A stretch of 64,000 bases of DNA from Thuidium tamariscinum (taxonomy: Eukaryota > Streptophyta > Bryopsida > Hypnales > Thuidiaceae): the NCBI GenBank assembly GCA_947034885.2, contig OX344749.2:13655501-13719500 (forward strand). The letters run 5' to 3'. The notes under the pieces are model-generated. The model had not been told where the DNA came from. It made no database searches and saw nothing but the letters and a program-made list of their open reading frames with translations. Shown piece by piece: positions 47,904-57,430 of the stretch. Each line of letters opens with the position of its first letter. The stretch's first letter is position 1. Position numbers and translations under genes: made by a program.

Positions 47904-48821
47904 CCCCTAAAGGACCAAGGCCTTTTTTCTGTCAAAAAACTCTCAAAACTGCCATTTTTGTTGCATTCATCCAAGAAAACAAATTTTTTTTTTAAGAATC
48001 TAACCGTAGGATCTTGTACTTAACTTGATTGAGATCAAGTGGTAAAAATTTCATGAAGTTTGACCGTACAGATTGGAAGATATGAGCATTCAAAGTTGGA
48101 AATAGAAGTTTTTTTGAACTGTGGTTTGCAATTTCAGATGACTTTGACTGGAATTTGTATTAAAAAATTGCACTATAGACTTTGAATTTATAATATTTTG
48201 TGTTAAGAAATTGAGTTGAGAGTCTATGAAAAAAATTTCACACAAAAAACACTTGATTTTCATTCTTTAAAAAATTGTTAAGTAGATGTAGGTCCAAGAT
48301 GGAAAGAAAAACAAAATGGTTAATAATTGTAAGATGGGATTGAAATACAATAATCCCAATGGTGAGATTGTTCTAGAAAGTAAACATAACCTTTTCCAAC
48401 AATTTTTTTTGAAAAATTGTGAAAATTGCATTCAAAAATGAATCCTATAAGTTATTTTTTCAAAAAATTGTTTAGATTGCCCGAAAAACAAGATTGTCCA
48501 TAACTTTCTCATTATAAGTCCAAATAGAGTGAATCAAAGCTTCACATGTAGGAAAAAATATATTATTTTAGAAAAAAAAATTAAAAAGTTAAATTTTGAC
48601 TTTTTGAAAAAAAAAATTCTGCCCGCCGAATGAAAGTTTGGGCTTTTTGTGGTATAACTTTTGCTCCCGGTCACCAATTGAAATAAAAATTTCATTCCCA
48701 TGAAGCTAATCAATTTTCCTATCTTATGAGAAAGTTTCAAAAAGATTCATTAAAACTTGAGGTGTAGGGAACTTGCCCGAACTCCAAATTGTCCCTCGAG
48801 GGGACAATGGTCCTTTAGGGG
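47904..48821. mobile_element. TTAA-flanked element I, inverted copy of element G
   Basis: TTAA lies at 47900-47903 and 48822-48825. It starts CCCCTAAAGGACCAAGG and ends GGACAATGGTCCTTTAGGGG. Length is 918 bp. Read in reverse it follows element G box by box, including GTCCCTCGAGGGGAC next to the end and GCTCCCGGTCACC further in. Non-coding. Confidence 0.8.
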
Positions 48822-48825
48822 TTAA

Positions 48826-50008
48826 GCATCAATTATCTAATAGAAAACCAAATGGTTTATGATTTTCTGATAGAAGTTTCTATGAAGTGTTTCCCTTACA
48901 AATTTTATTTTATTAGTGTTACAAGCTCTTAGTAAAGAGCCTCAAGTACACTTGATTATAATGAAAAAATAAAATGAAAGCCACTAATTGATAATGGTCA
49001 TGTATCAATGTCATGTCTCTGAATCTCATAATCCTTTTATGACCTCAATTTTTGACTTCCTATGTAAAAGTGGTTAGGAAAACATCAAATCACTTTCATA
49101 GTTTCAACACCTTTTACAAAAACACAATAAGCTTTCAATCCATTATGATAATGCTGTCTTTTCTTTTCCTTAAGTGATCCATAACAAATGCAGTTTGAAT
49201 TTGTATAGGTATAGTTTTAAATCATGGTAATGCTTTTCAAAGCTAACATTCTTTCAATTCATAATAATATTGTTGTGTTTTCTTTTCCTAAATTCAGAGT
49301 ACATGTAGTTAGACTTCATACTATTATATAATTTAATTTAAATCAATTGGTTACAATTCTCAAAGCTTTGGACTTCCTTTTCAATTTATCAATCAAACTC
49401 CATGCAACTTAGAAAAGTCTTTTAGAAATTGGATAAGGTAAGCCTATTCTATAGTGAACTCTCCTTCAAAGATTCAAACAAATCACATCCACAATTAGAT
49501 TTGACAACTTTCAAGGCTCCAAAACAATATGAAAATATATTGATGCACTTAGCACCAAATTTTCTAATAACAATTTACTGTATGAAGAATTCTTTGTTTG
49601 TAATTCCAATCAAATAAGACAATGAAATATTCAGACTGAATACAAACACTATACAAAACTCACTTGACACTAAACTTTCTAACAACAATTTCCTAACCCA
49701 ACAATAAAATATTTCTTTTATATCTATTGTAAAAATGAAATTCACATAGAATGAATGACAATTTTGCATTCCAACATTAACTAGCACTATACAACAAACA
49801 AAAATCAACTAATTATTACCATACATCCATACAACACAAAAAGAATTCAAAGCCATATGACAAAAATAAATAAATGAAAGTATGTTCTCCAATAACAATT
49901 GCAACACCTTAATATGAGAACATCCACATTCCCTATAAGGAAAGCATAAGCATCCCTTAAAGATTACATAAAAAACACAATCTGTGGTAGTCCTACCTAA
50001 TATTTCCT
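48826..50008. other. AT-rich spacer, no gene
   Basis: 3' flank of the minus-strand ORF ending at 50009. Short open frames only. Confidence 0.45.
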
Positions 50009-51262
50009 TCAAATTGTTGAAGTCTTCACACGTCTACTATAAGTAAATTCAAACTCAGAAGAATTTTGCTCTACAGCTGGACCAAAACCAATATTCTCTA
50101 AATGACGTTGACTAGCTTCTAAGACCTTCTTTTTCAATGCCAATGCTAAACCCAATTGTGCATATCCTTCATTTGAAATTGTTTGATGTTTAACCTCTGC
50201 AGCTTTAAAAATTGTTAAAGTTCCTTGTGTAGGCCTAAAAAAAACACCATAGTCTACAAATCGAAATTGACTTCGACTACATGTGTTAGAATTAAAGAAC
50301 CTATCAAACCAACAAATTATTCCAAAACCAGTGTCTGAATCATCATAGTGACCATTAACATGAAAATTTAATGTTGTTGCCATAGTTGTGAAAGGAGAAG
50401 ATCCTAATCTACCAATTGAAGTTTCAGCCACATTTGACAATATGTTTTCCCATTCTACTATCCAAGAAGTTAAGTGTTTTTTTAAATGTTTATAGATGGT
50501 ATTAGTTGTACTATTAGCAATATAATCTAAATCTATAGCACTAGGAGGTTGTTTACCAGGGAGACATCCGGTACCAGGAACTTTAACTGATTGTTTATAG
50601 CGATCAAACTGTCCATTACAAATTCTAGCCCCAAACATGAACTGGTAGTTCATTTTAAATTTGTTAGACCGCTTTACAATTCCTGCTGTCTTACATAAGT
50701 TTAGTAAAGTGAATGCTAGAAATTCACTCTCATGGAGACCAAAAAAATCAAAAATGACAAGACCCACTAATTCATTAACATCAACTAGGATGCAACTTTC
50801 TGTAATTTCAAGATAATTTGATGATTTAATATAATGTTTTCGTTTTTGAACCCTACATACCTTTGAAATGAAACTTGGTATGGAAATGCCACGAGTCCTG
50901 AAGGATCTAATGATTTTCTCATCATCAGACAAAGACTTTTCTTCTTCATCTTCCAATACTCCCAAGTCCACATCCATAACAACCGTGTTGACCACGTCCT
51001 CTTCCACACCATCCAGAACTTGATCTTGTATTGCAATCTCTGGATCTTCATTGTTCACCCCTCCACTATTTAGATCCCCTTTGTCTTCAACCTCCACTTG
51101 AGAAATCCCGGTCCTCAAACTATATCGTTTGCATTCTCTGGCATGGCGATTGCTTCGAATATGGGAATCCCATTGAATGGGGCATGAAATACACTTTTGA
51201 CATATTAAACAGTCGTTATGAAATGTTGGTTTAATTGGCTTGAATTTTTTAGGCCTTATCAT
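50009..51262 (-). CDS. C2H2-finger protein with probable TET/JBP-like 2-oxoglutarate/Fe(II) dioxygenase domain, 417 aa exon
   Basis: An intact minus-strand frame of 417 codons ends in TGA at 50009-50011. A strong splice acceptor (T-rich tract, then TTTGGCAG) directly precedes GATG at 51263-51260, so this is probably the last exon, or the start if translation begins at that ATG. Residues 18-40 form a U1-like finger, C-x2-C-x12-H-x5-H (C18, C21, H34, H40). Residues 56-120 are acidic linker. The C-terminal half has LNFHVNGHYDDSDTGFG (298-314), carrying HxD (H305, D307). GVFFRPTQGTLTIF then VKHQT follow, with a distal His at H359. This order (HxD, Gly-rich strand, distal His) fits the double-stranded beta-helix of TET/JBP-like dioxygenases, which oxidise 5-methylpyrimidines in DNA. 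The usual downstream Arg that binds 2-oxoglutarate is not evident (Lys residues at 377-379). The finger and context suggest a transposon-borne copy. Confidence 0.5.
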   Translation of the reverse strand: MIRPKKFKPIKPTFHNDCLICQKCISCPIQWDSHIRSNRHARECKRYSLRTGISQVEVEDKGDLNSGGVNNEDPEIAIQDQVLDGVEEDVVNTVVMDVDLGVLEDEEEKSLSDDEKIIRSFRTRGISIPSFISKVCRVQKRKHYIKSSNYLEITESCILVDVNELVGLVIFDFFGLHESEFLAFTLLNLCKTAGIVKRSNKFKMNYQFMFGARICNGQFDRYKQSVKVPGTGCLPGKQPPSAIDLDYIANSTTNTIYKHLKKHLTSWIVEWENILSNVAETSIGRLGSSPFTTMATTLNFHVNGHYDDSDTGFGIICWFDRFFNSNTCSRSQFRFVDYGVFFRPTQGTLTIFKAAEVKHQTISNEGYAQLGLALALKKKVLEASQRHLENIGFGPAVEQNSSEFEFTYSRRVKTSTI

Positions 51263-51304
51263 CCTGCCAAATATAAGAAAAAAAGATAATATTACAAAAC
51301 ATGT

Positions 51305-51840
51305 CAAAAACTATTTTGTAAAATCTTAGAAATATCGTATTACATATTAAACTTTGTAGCACGGACATCGACAATCCCACACCCCAAAAAATCCAAAAAA
51401 CACATGGATAAAAAATAACTTAGATTGGTCCACTTCACCATGACAGTCCCACTTGCGTAAGCAAGGTCCCTGACTGGCTTCCAATGTACCCACAAGAGAG
51501 ATTTAGAAAACACTAAAGAACATAAGAAAATGTTAACAAAGCATCCATAAAAAAAATGAATAAACCCCTCAAAAACTACTTCGAAAAATCTAAAAAGAAT
51601 CCTATTACATATCATATTTGTAGCACTCAATGCACTTATATTAATAATCCCAGACTCCAAAAAACCCAACAAACACATGGACAAAAAATAACATAGATTG
51701 GTCCACTTCACCATGACAGTCCCACTCGCGAAAGCAAGGTCCCTGACTAGCTTCTGGTGTACCCACAAGAGAGATTTACAAAACACTAAAAAACATAAGA
51801 AAATGATAACCAAGACACTATTAAAAAAAGGACAAAAAAA
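51305..51840. repeat. 273-bp tandem duplication upstream of the TET/JBP-like exon
   Basis: Two copies in direct order with a period of 273 bp. For example TAGATTGGTCCACTTCACCA begins at 51421 and again at 51694, and AACACTAAAxAACATAAGAA closes each copy. Similarity over the unit is high but not perfect. A 157-codon minus-strand frame spans both copies and shows the same repeat at protein level, but it is hydrophobic and unlikely to be a real protein. The unit probably lies in the intron or promoter of the exon ending at 50009. Confidence 0.75.
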
Positions 51841-52235
51841 AATGTAGATCTATGGGACTAGTTCAAATGCTACCACTGACTCAAAGGACTAAAAGAATCC
51901 TTTAGTAAAGAATGTACATTCTATAATTTCACATAAAAACAAAGAAATGCCGTAAGGTACTAATACTACTATGGTTAACACATTGCTTTATCTTCCAAAT
52001 TAGTCAGAAGAATCAATTGAAAGAATCATATGAGAGAAACTAAGTGAATGTTAGTATGGCACTTCACCAAGATATGTTGGCAAAGACATTGTATGAGCGG
52101 AAACAAACTCGCATGATCATGTATCAACCTTTAACCATGAAAGCAGATTCACAAAATATGAAGAATTTACCTTCAGGACTAAAAAATAAATTAAAGCGAT
52201 TGTATCAGAAGATGAAGATGATCTGAACTATCCAT
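51841..52235. other. Spacer, AT-rich, no gene recognised
   Basis: A 60-codon plus-strand frame (52044-52226) is lysine- and methionine-rich without a recognisable domain. It is the transition from AT-rich to the GC-richer block of gene fragments. Confidence 0.35.
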
Positions 52236-52396
52236 AGTGCACTCAGTTCTTGAGCCAGCTTCAGAAAAACCACCAAGTCTGCAAATTCATAGAAGTTGAG
52301 ATGACCTAGGCATGGCTCATGAACATTCCAAGGCATGTAGGTTTGGATTGTGTTCAAGTCCAACGCTATCACTCTCAGCAACCTATCCTTCCAGAG
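52236..52396 (-). pseudogene. Exon fragment of a GH35 beta-galactosidase
   Basis: On the minus strand, a splice acceptor (TTTTCCTTGCAG) at 52397-52408 is followed by WKDRLLRVIALDLNT, then IQTYMPWNVHEP, then FADLVVFLKLAQEL. This is the N-terminal region of plant glycoside hydrolase family 35, whose pattern is W-DRLLR-KALGLN-IQ-Y-PWN-HEP, then F-G--DLV-FLKL. The fragment keeps the first part of the catalytic barrel. It stops before the G-YICAEW block that should follow. No other GH35 exon is nearby. A gene fragment, not a gene. Confidence 0.85.
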
Positions 52397-52739
52397 CTGC
52401 AAGGAAAACATTCCCACTGTATACTAAGCACACATTTCTACCTCACAACAAAAAGATCAATAGCTCCCATCAAGAATGCTTGAACCATGTTTCAATTAAC
52501 CCTAACGACCAAGGAGGCCTATGTACTTATTCTTAATATTTTCTTATTTGCATTAATCATGTAAGAGAACCACAACAATATCAAGAACACAATCTAGTTT
52601 AAGACATGAAAATATCATGTTTGTATTGTGTTGAAAGAAATCATCAAGACACTCACTTATTATAGTAACGACCAGCGGGATAACTCGGATAAGACAATAG
52701 TAGCAATACCTCATAGAAAAACTTCGTCGGTCCTTGGTT

Positions 52740-52890
52740 ACTTCCTTGTTGCCTGTACCACTGCCAAGGACCTCCACGACAACCTCAACACCATTGGGAA
52801 GCTTTCCAAAATAAACAGATCCAAACCCTCCTTTGCCAATTTCTCTATTGCTCTGGTTAGTTCTGCCACTGAGAAGGATCTTGCACCTCC
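52740..52890 (-). pseudogene. Receptor-like kinase fragment (subdomains I-II)
   Basis: Minus-strand frames give ARSFSVAELTRA, then, after a small deletion and frame change, IGKGGFGSVYFGKLPNGVEV followed by VVEVL. This is the plant receptor-like kinase pattern of juxtamembrane F-(Y/V)-EL--AT, nucleotide-binding G-G-FG-VY, then V-AVKVL. The ATP-binding lysine of the VAVK motif is Glu here. The kinase core beyond subdomain II is missing. It is clearly inactive. Confidence 0.8.
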
Positions 52891-53223
52891 AACATTGGGA
52901 GCTCAATCTATCACTACTTCTACAGCAAGAGCCTTGGCTACACTTGTAAGGATTTCCACGACCTGGTGACCAAACGAGTGTATTTCCAGCTTGATACCTT
53001 CACACAAGTATAAACAAAATTGTTTAAATTAGTAAGTACACATTTGATTTAGCACCTTTGCAAGAACAATGCAGAGCATATATTATTTTGAGGGACTACA
53101 AGACTTGTAAATTTCGACCGTAAGGTACTCTTATCTTTCAAGGTCACATGTGAACCTTAAACCCTAGATTCTTAAACCCTGAAAATCTAGAATCCTAAAA
53201 AAATCCCCTCACAAGGCAGCGAT

Positions 53224-54110
53224 ACAAACCGTTCGCTCCAGATGATCGACCTCCTTGGGATGCCAATTTGCGTCTGCCAAAGCCTCTTCAGCAGCACATT
53301 GTGCTTAAGCTATAAAAGCTGGTTCCGCTGGTTTCTGCAACCAAATTCAGAAAAAGACATACACTCAAGAACGGGTACAGCGGGTATGAGAAGCCCCTGA
53401 TAGCCAAAGATGAAGTAACCAATGGTTGCAGCCGAAATTTCAAAGTACTCAATTCTCAATCCTTAATCTTCAATCAATTGTGATTGGCATCTTACTGCAA
53501 AGCAACTGTAAAATCTACTCTTAATGAGTTACAACATGATTCATGTCTTCAAGTATGAGAGCAGACTACACAAAAACAGAGAGCCAACAAGCAGTTTACA
53601 TTTTTCAAATTTCTTGATAATTTCCAGGTCAAATCATTCGATTGATATCTTATTTAAAAGTTATCTATGCTTCTACCAAGCCATTCCCATGTTCTCAGTA
53701 ACCAATTTGCAGTGGCTCATTCTCTGGCTAGGGTTTCAGAAAGACACTTATACGCTCAACAAAGTGAGGATCCATGATTTACCTGATATTTCTCAACATC
53801 AAAGTCACCAGCAGCAGATCCACGGGGCACAAGAGCAGCCACTCGCGAAGGAAGCTGCTGTAGAAATCCAGCGTCCTTCAAATTCAAACTCTCAGGCACT
53901 CAATCAAAGATTTTGGTGTCGTGGTGTTGCCTCCCGAGTTGGATGTTGGTCAAAATGGTGCTTTTTCTATATTAAGCGTGACTGGTAGGAGTATCACAAC
54001 ATGCTTGACCAGGCAAGCAGACGAGTGCCACCCTCAATCCAGCCTACACCACGTTCGAGCTCCAATTGATACAGAACTTCAATCACCAACCCCAGATGAG
54101 AACGGTATGA
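53224..54110 (-). pseudogene. Mitochondrial-type 3-oxoacyl-ACP synthase (KAS) fragment, two exons with intron
   Basis: The minus strand 53876-53783 encodes DAGFLQQLPSRVAALVPRGS then AAGDFDVEKYQ, ending at a GTAAAT donor. A TTGCAG acceptor at 53335-53340 opens the next exon: PAFIA, a stop, QCAAEEALADANWHP, then HLERT. These fit the KAS N-terminal region (SRVAA-VPRG---GEF, then FI-YA-CAA-EAL-DA-W-P, then ERTG) in the right order and phase. The 448-bp intron (53335-53782) is kept, so the copy was made from DNA and not from mRNA. Weaker similarity to the first KAS exon (GART, then W-RL) lies near 54030-54110. The condensing active-site cysteine region is absent. A stop and a frameshift show it is dead. 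Confidence 0.8.
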
Positions 54111-54564
54111 GACTTCCATTGACAAGCACTTTACTCAAAAGGGTCGTTGAGCATTAGTTGAAAGAGCCATGTCTTCGAAAAAGAAGTGGAATTGCGCTTG
54201 GTCTTCCTCCCTGTTCACTCAAGATACGAAAATATCAGCCCAGTTTTTTCATTTAAAAATGACATGAACTTCCTCAATATTCAGTAAATAGACATTGGAC
54301 TTCAATATATCCAAACATAATATTAGATTGTGCAATCACATACTAACTTACAACCATTTTGCCTAGTAATCATGGACTGCTCTTTGGATTTTGTAATGCA
54401 GTGAAAGTCGGAGGACTTTGCCAAAAGGTTGATAGATTCTAGCGTGTAACCAAGAGTTCTAAATTTAAAAGGACAACAAGCTCGTCAGAATTTCAGCAGT
54501 AGGCATCTGAAACGACCATGGCACGCAAAAATTACAAAAATGAGCTCCACCATTAGCAGACCAA

Positions 54565-54777
54565 ATGGGCTCGACCGTTCTTGCTCATATGGTTACTCTC
54601 ATACGGGTTCATCCGTATGTTTCCTGCAGTTTGTTGGTTTTCCTCATACCTCTGTTCTGGCCGATTTTGAAGTTCTTTTCGCCCTTTAGTGCTTGCACAC
54701 CAGTCTTGAGCGCAATCGATCGATTCCAGCTTGCTTGCACTCCTGCTCCTAGAGGTGTTACTAGAGATTCTAGTTAA
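54565..54777 (+). CDS. Unrecognised 70-codon frame with a hydrophobic stretch
   Basis: It starts at a true ATG. Residues 18-40 (VSCSLLVFLIPLFWPILKFF) would span a membrane, then a Cys- and Pro-containing tail follows. It sits among fragments of other genes and may itself be one; I cannot assign it. Confidence 0.2.
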   Translation: MGSTVLAHMVTLIRVHPYVSCSLLVFLIPLFWPILKFFSPFSACTPVLSAIDRFQLACTPAPRGVTRDSS

Positions 54778-54799
54778 TAAGTCGAGATTGTTTTATACC

Positions 54800-54965
54800 G
54801 ACGTTGACGGAATGATGATTCTCCTCGCGCGTCTCGTTTTCCCAACGCTTCCAACTGTGTACTTGCCATAGCCCCAGCAGCACCGTCAAGCAGCTGTAAA
54901 GCACATGCACCACCGCCAGCACGAAAATGAAGATGTGAAGCTCGTGCAGACCAGCGGCGCTGATT
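54800..54965 (-). pseudogene. MLO family membrane protein fragment
   Basis: The minus strand encodes GLHELHIFIFVLAVVHVLYS, then CLTVLLGLWQVHSWKRWENE. This is a transmembrane segment and the start of the following cytoplasmic loop of plant MLO proteins (GLHQLHIFIFVLA--HV-YS--T--LG, then W--WE-E). MLO proteins have seven membrane helices and bind calmodulin; only this one helix is present. The frame then runs into unrelated sequence. A single-exon fragment. Confidence 0.85.
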
Positions 54966-55380
54966 ACTTGCACCCGCCCCTGCAACCCCCACACACGCAT
55001 AGCCACACTAGTCCAAGCCCTGCCATCCGAAAAAATTGTCCACATCATCCTCAGATTTATGAGAGAAGTTAAATCATCTTACTTAAAGCTTAGTCCAATT
55101 CTGTTAAGGGCCGCAGGAATTGAACCCTAACTTATGACCTTCACTTCCCATCGGCGCCCATGGATTTACGCTCTTTCAAAATCATCTAGTTTTGCACTGT
55201 CACCTAACCTCGGAGGACCTCGAGAGTCAGGTTTATAGAGGATGCCTACTGTCTGCTTACAGTACGTGCCACCGCCCTGAAATCACCAATCCTTCAAACT
55301 TCAATCCTATAATTAACATGCTAGAATCCCGCCCTTGTTGGAGTAATATGCAAACAAACCTAGAGCCAACAGATTGCAAA

Positions 55381-55493
55381 GAAGTCCTTACAGATGCGTG
55401 CTGGGCCCTTTCTTATCTGTCGGATGGCACCAACGACAAGATCCAGGCCGTTATTGAAGCCGGTGTCTGCCGCCGACTTGTGGAGCTCTTGCT
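55381..55493 (+). pseudogene. Importin alpha fragment (armadillo repeat exon)
   Basis: The plus strand encodes [20 protein letters not shown], then [17 protein letters not shown]. This matches a conserved armadillo repeat region of importin subunit alpha almost residue for residue (the usual CPRLVELL reads CRRLVELL here). The exon ends at a consensus donor GTAAGA at 55494. A possible acceptor lies at 55625, followed by HPSDD in phase, which would fit the family's LLLHPS, but similarity stops there. It is the only fragment on the plus strand in this cluster. Confidence 0.85.
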
Positions 55494-55625
55494 GTAAGAC
55501 TCTTATTTTGCTGTTGTTCCATGTTCAGTCACCCGCTCTGGTTGTTGCCGTCCGGAAGCCTTTTTCTGAGCGTGCGTGTAGGATTAATTGAAGACTGATT
55601 TGGGTGTTGTTCTGATTCCTAGCAG

Positions 55626-56819
55626 CCATCCATCCGATGACAAGGAGCTGGAATGTATTCCACGTGATAGTCGCCTTGTCAGCAACAGCCAGCAGAGCTG
55701 AGTCAAGTTCCGCAACAACGCGGCCTTCAACAAGCTCAGACACAGCGACCTTCACGGCACACTTCGCACACTCAACGTTTGACGCCACAAAGTGAATCCT
55801 GGCGACAAAAACACGTAATTTCAAGGAACCCTAAATTTCCTGCGAAATCAACACTGCGGTAATTGCAGTGTCGTGAATTTGAGTTTCTGGGATTGCAGAA
55901 GGTGGGATTTATGGCGGCCGGGAGTGTGATCAGCTGCGCAAGCGCACCGCCGGGAAAGTGTCCCGAACTGTCCGTGGTGGGGTCTCACCGCCACCCTCCC
56001 CTCCTGTAGGTGTTCTTTTTCGCCCCGGTCAGTCCCTCTGTTCTCATTCCCGCATTGCGAACAGTCCTTGTAGTCGAAGCCAGCCCTTCCGGCTTTGGAG
56101 CGACTCATCCACTAGTCTTCTTTAGTAGCAACTTCTCCAAAACCACATGAAGCACTTCAAAGACTAGCACTTCAGAAATATCTCAACCTGACCACCTTCC
56201 AGCTTCTGAGTAAGCTCTGCAAAAACTTACTCAAGTATCTCCTCTTAACTGACTCTGGCGAACTAGAAACGCAGCACAATGCTCACTTTGCTGTACCCGA
56301 GCCTTGACAGCAATTTCTTCTGGTATTCGTCTTATTCCCTTTCGTTCCAGAGAAGAAACAAAACGATTTATGCACTCAATCTTGGATCAAGTCTTCCCCA
56401 GCGATACTGTGATTACTGTCTTCCTAGAGGAAAACCTGATTAAAAAATCATCCAAGACACTACCCTATTAGTAAACATGACTATCAAATCAGTGAAAAAA
56501 AGCTAGTAATCATATGACAGAAATGGCGGCTCACAAGACCACTCAGCAAACTGCTAAACAAAAGCTACAGGTTGAAGAAGATAGAGGTTTCTGCGCGAAA
56601 ACGTAACCAACAGAACCAAATCGACCAAGACTATAGACGCATAAACTTCTTTCATTGCTTTAACCCTCGACGAAGTGAAAGAATTCGAAGTAGGTTGAAA
56701 TTCGAACATCCGGTTCCGAAAATCCAATCACCAACGAAACACACAGCACAACAACAACAAATTATTGTTCTACACATACCTGTTTCAATAACAAAATCAG
56801 TGAGTGAGTCGTGTGATAG
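55626..56819. other. GC-rich block with unrecognised exon-like pieces
   Basis: Composition remains like that of the gene fragments. A minus-strand frame at about 56244-56400 reads IECINRFVSSLERKGIRRIP, then EEIAVKARVQQSEHC. It is well-formed protein that ends near a GTAAGT donor-like site, so it is probably an exon of a further host gene that I cannot name. Another minus-strand frame at 55525-55824 (VASNVECAKCAVKVAVSELV) is similar in quality. Neither has its neighbours. Confidence 0.35.
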
Positions 56820-57014
56820 TTAGTCAATGCCATATTCACACAGCGACGCTGAAACTCCATTTGGCCAATTTGTAGCATCGATGAACTGCTCTGGAAACAC
56901 AGCGATTGCATTCCCGTTATGTGAAAGGGAGTTGCCGAACGTATAGACAGCAGGAAATGAACAGATCAGGAGGCATCCCACCAGCAATAATCCGTGCAAA
57001 GAACTCATCAACAT
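56820..57014 (-). pseudogene. GDSL esterase/lipase first-exon fragment
   Basis: An ATG at 57014-57012 opens a minus-strand frame. It has a signal peptide (MLMSSLHGLLLVGCLLICSF), then AVYTFGNSLSHNGNAIAVFP and WPNG. Plant GDSL esterases begin exactly so: secretion signal, block I FGDSL-D-GN, then AAFP. The nucleophile serine is present, but the preceding Asp is Asn (GNS instead of GDS). The frame ends at 56820 soon after, where an intron would be expected. The remaining catalytic blocks are absent. Confidence 0.75.
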
Positions 57015-57430
57015 GAAATACAATGCGTAACTTTAGTGAAATACAATGCAGTATTGGACCAAAATGAAGAAGACCTCGATCTTCACGGCTTACCCTCGGT
57101 TGCACACATACAACACGCGCTGACTTTCTGCAAAACTGTAGACGGCAAAACAATTGATAGTCTTGAAGCCCACACAGAGCCCTCCAGAAGTAAAAATGAT
57201 TAGGAAAAAAGGGCGTCGGTGCAGGAAGAGGTGGCGCAGCTGCAGAGATTAGGGTACAGCGGCGCAAAGCACTAACGGCACAATGCCCAGCAGATGAAGA
57301 CTGCCAGTTCAGGGAAGTTGGTGCAACGACGAAGAACATGCATACGAAGAAGGAGCTTCCCGCCTTAGGGCAAGATCGAACAGACTGGCACTACACGAGA
57401 ATGACGGCTTCACTTTGATTAAGTTCAGGT
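57015..57430. other. GC-richer flank of the GDSL fragment
   Basis: Probably upstream leader carried along with the GDSL first exon. Minus-strand frames lack recognisable domains. Composition returns to AT-rich desert at about 57.43 kb, which I take as the outer edge of the fragment cluster. Confidence 0.35.

Noticed and set aside
51263-51307. An N-terminal extension of 15 codons for the dioxygenase-like ORF.
   Set aside because: It begins at a non-ATG triplet and consists of the T-rich tract of a splice acceptor; the exon more plausibly starts at 51263.
51340-51813. 157-codon minus-strand frame with an internal protein repeat.
   Set aside because: It only mirrors the 273-bp DNA tandem repeat, is hydrophobic and Cys/Phe-rich, and has no family resemblance.
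55525-55824. Minus-strand frame overlapping the suggested second importin alpha exon.
   Set aside because: No family recognised on either strand, and the importin alpha similarity beyond HPSDD is absent, so neither reading is called as a gene.
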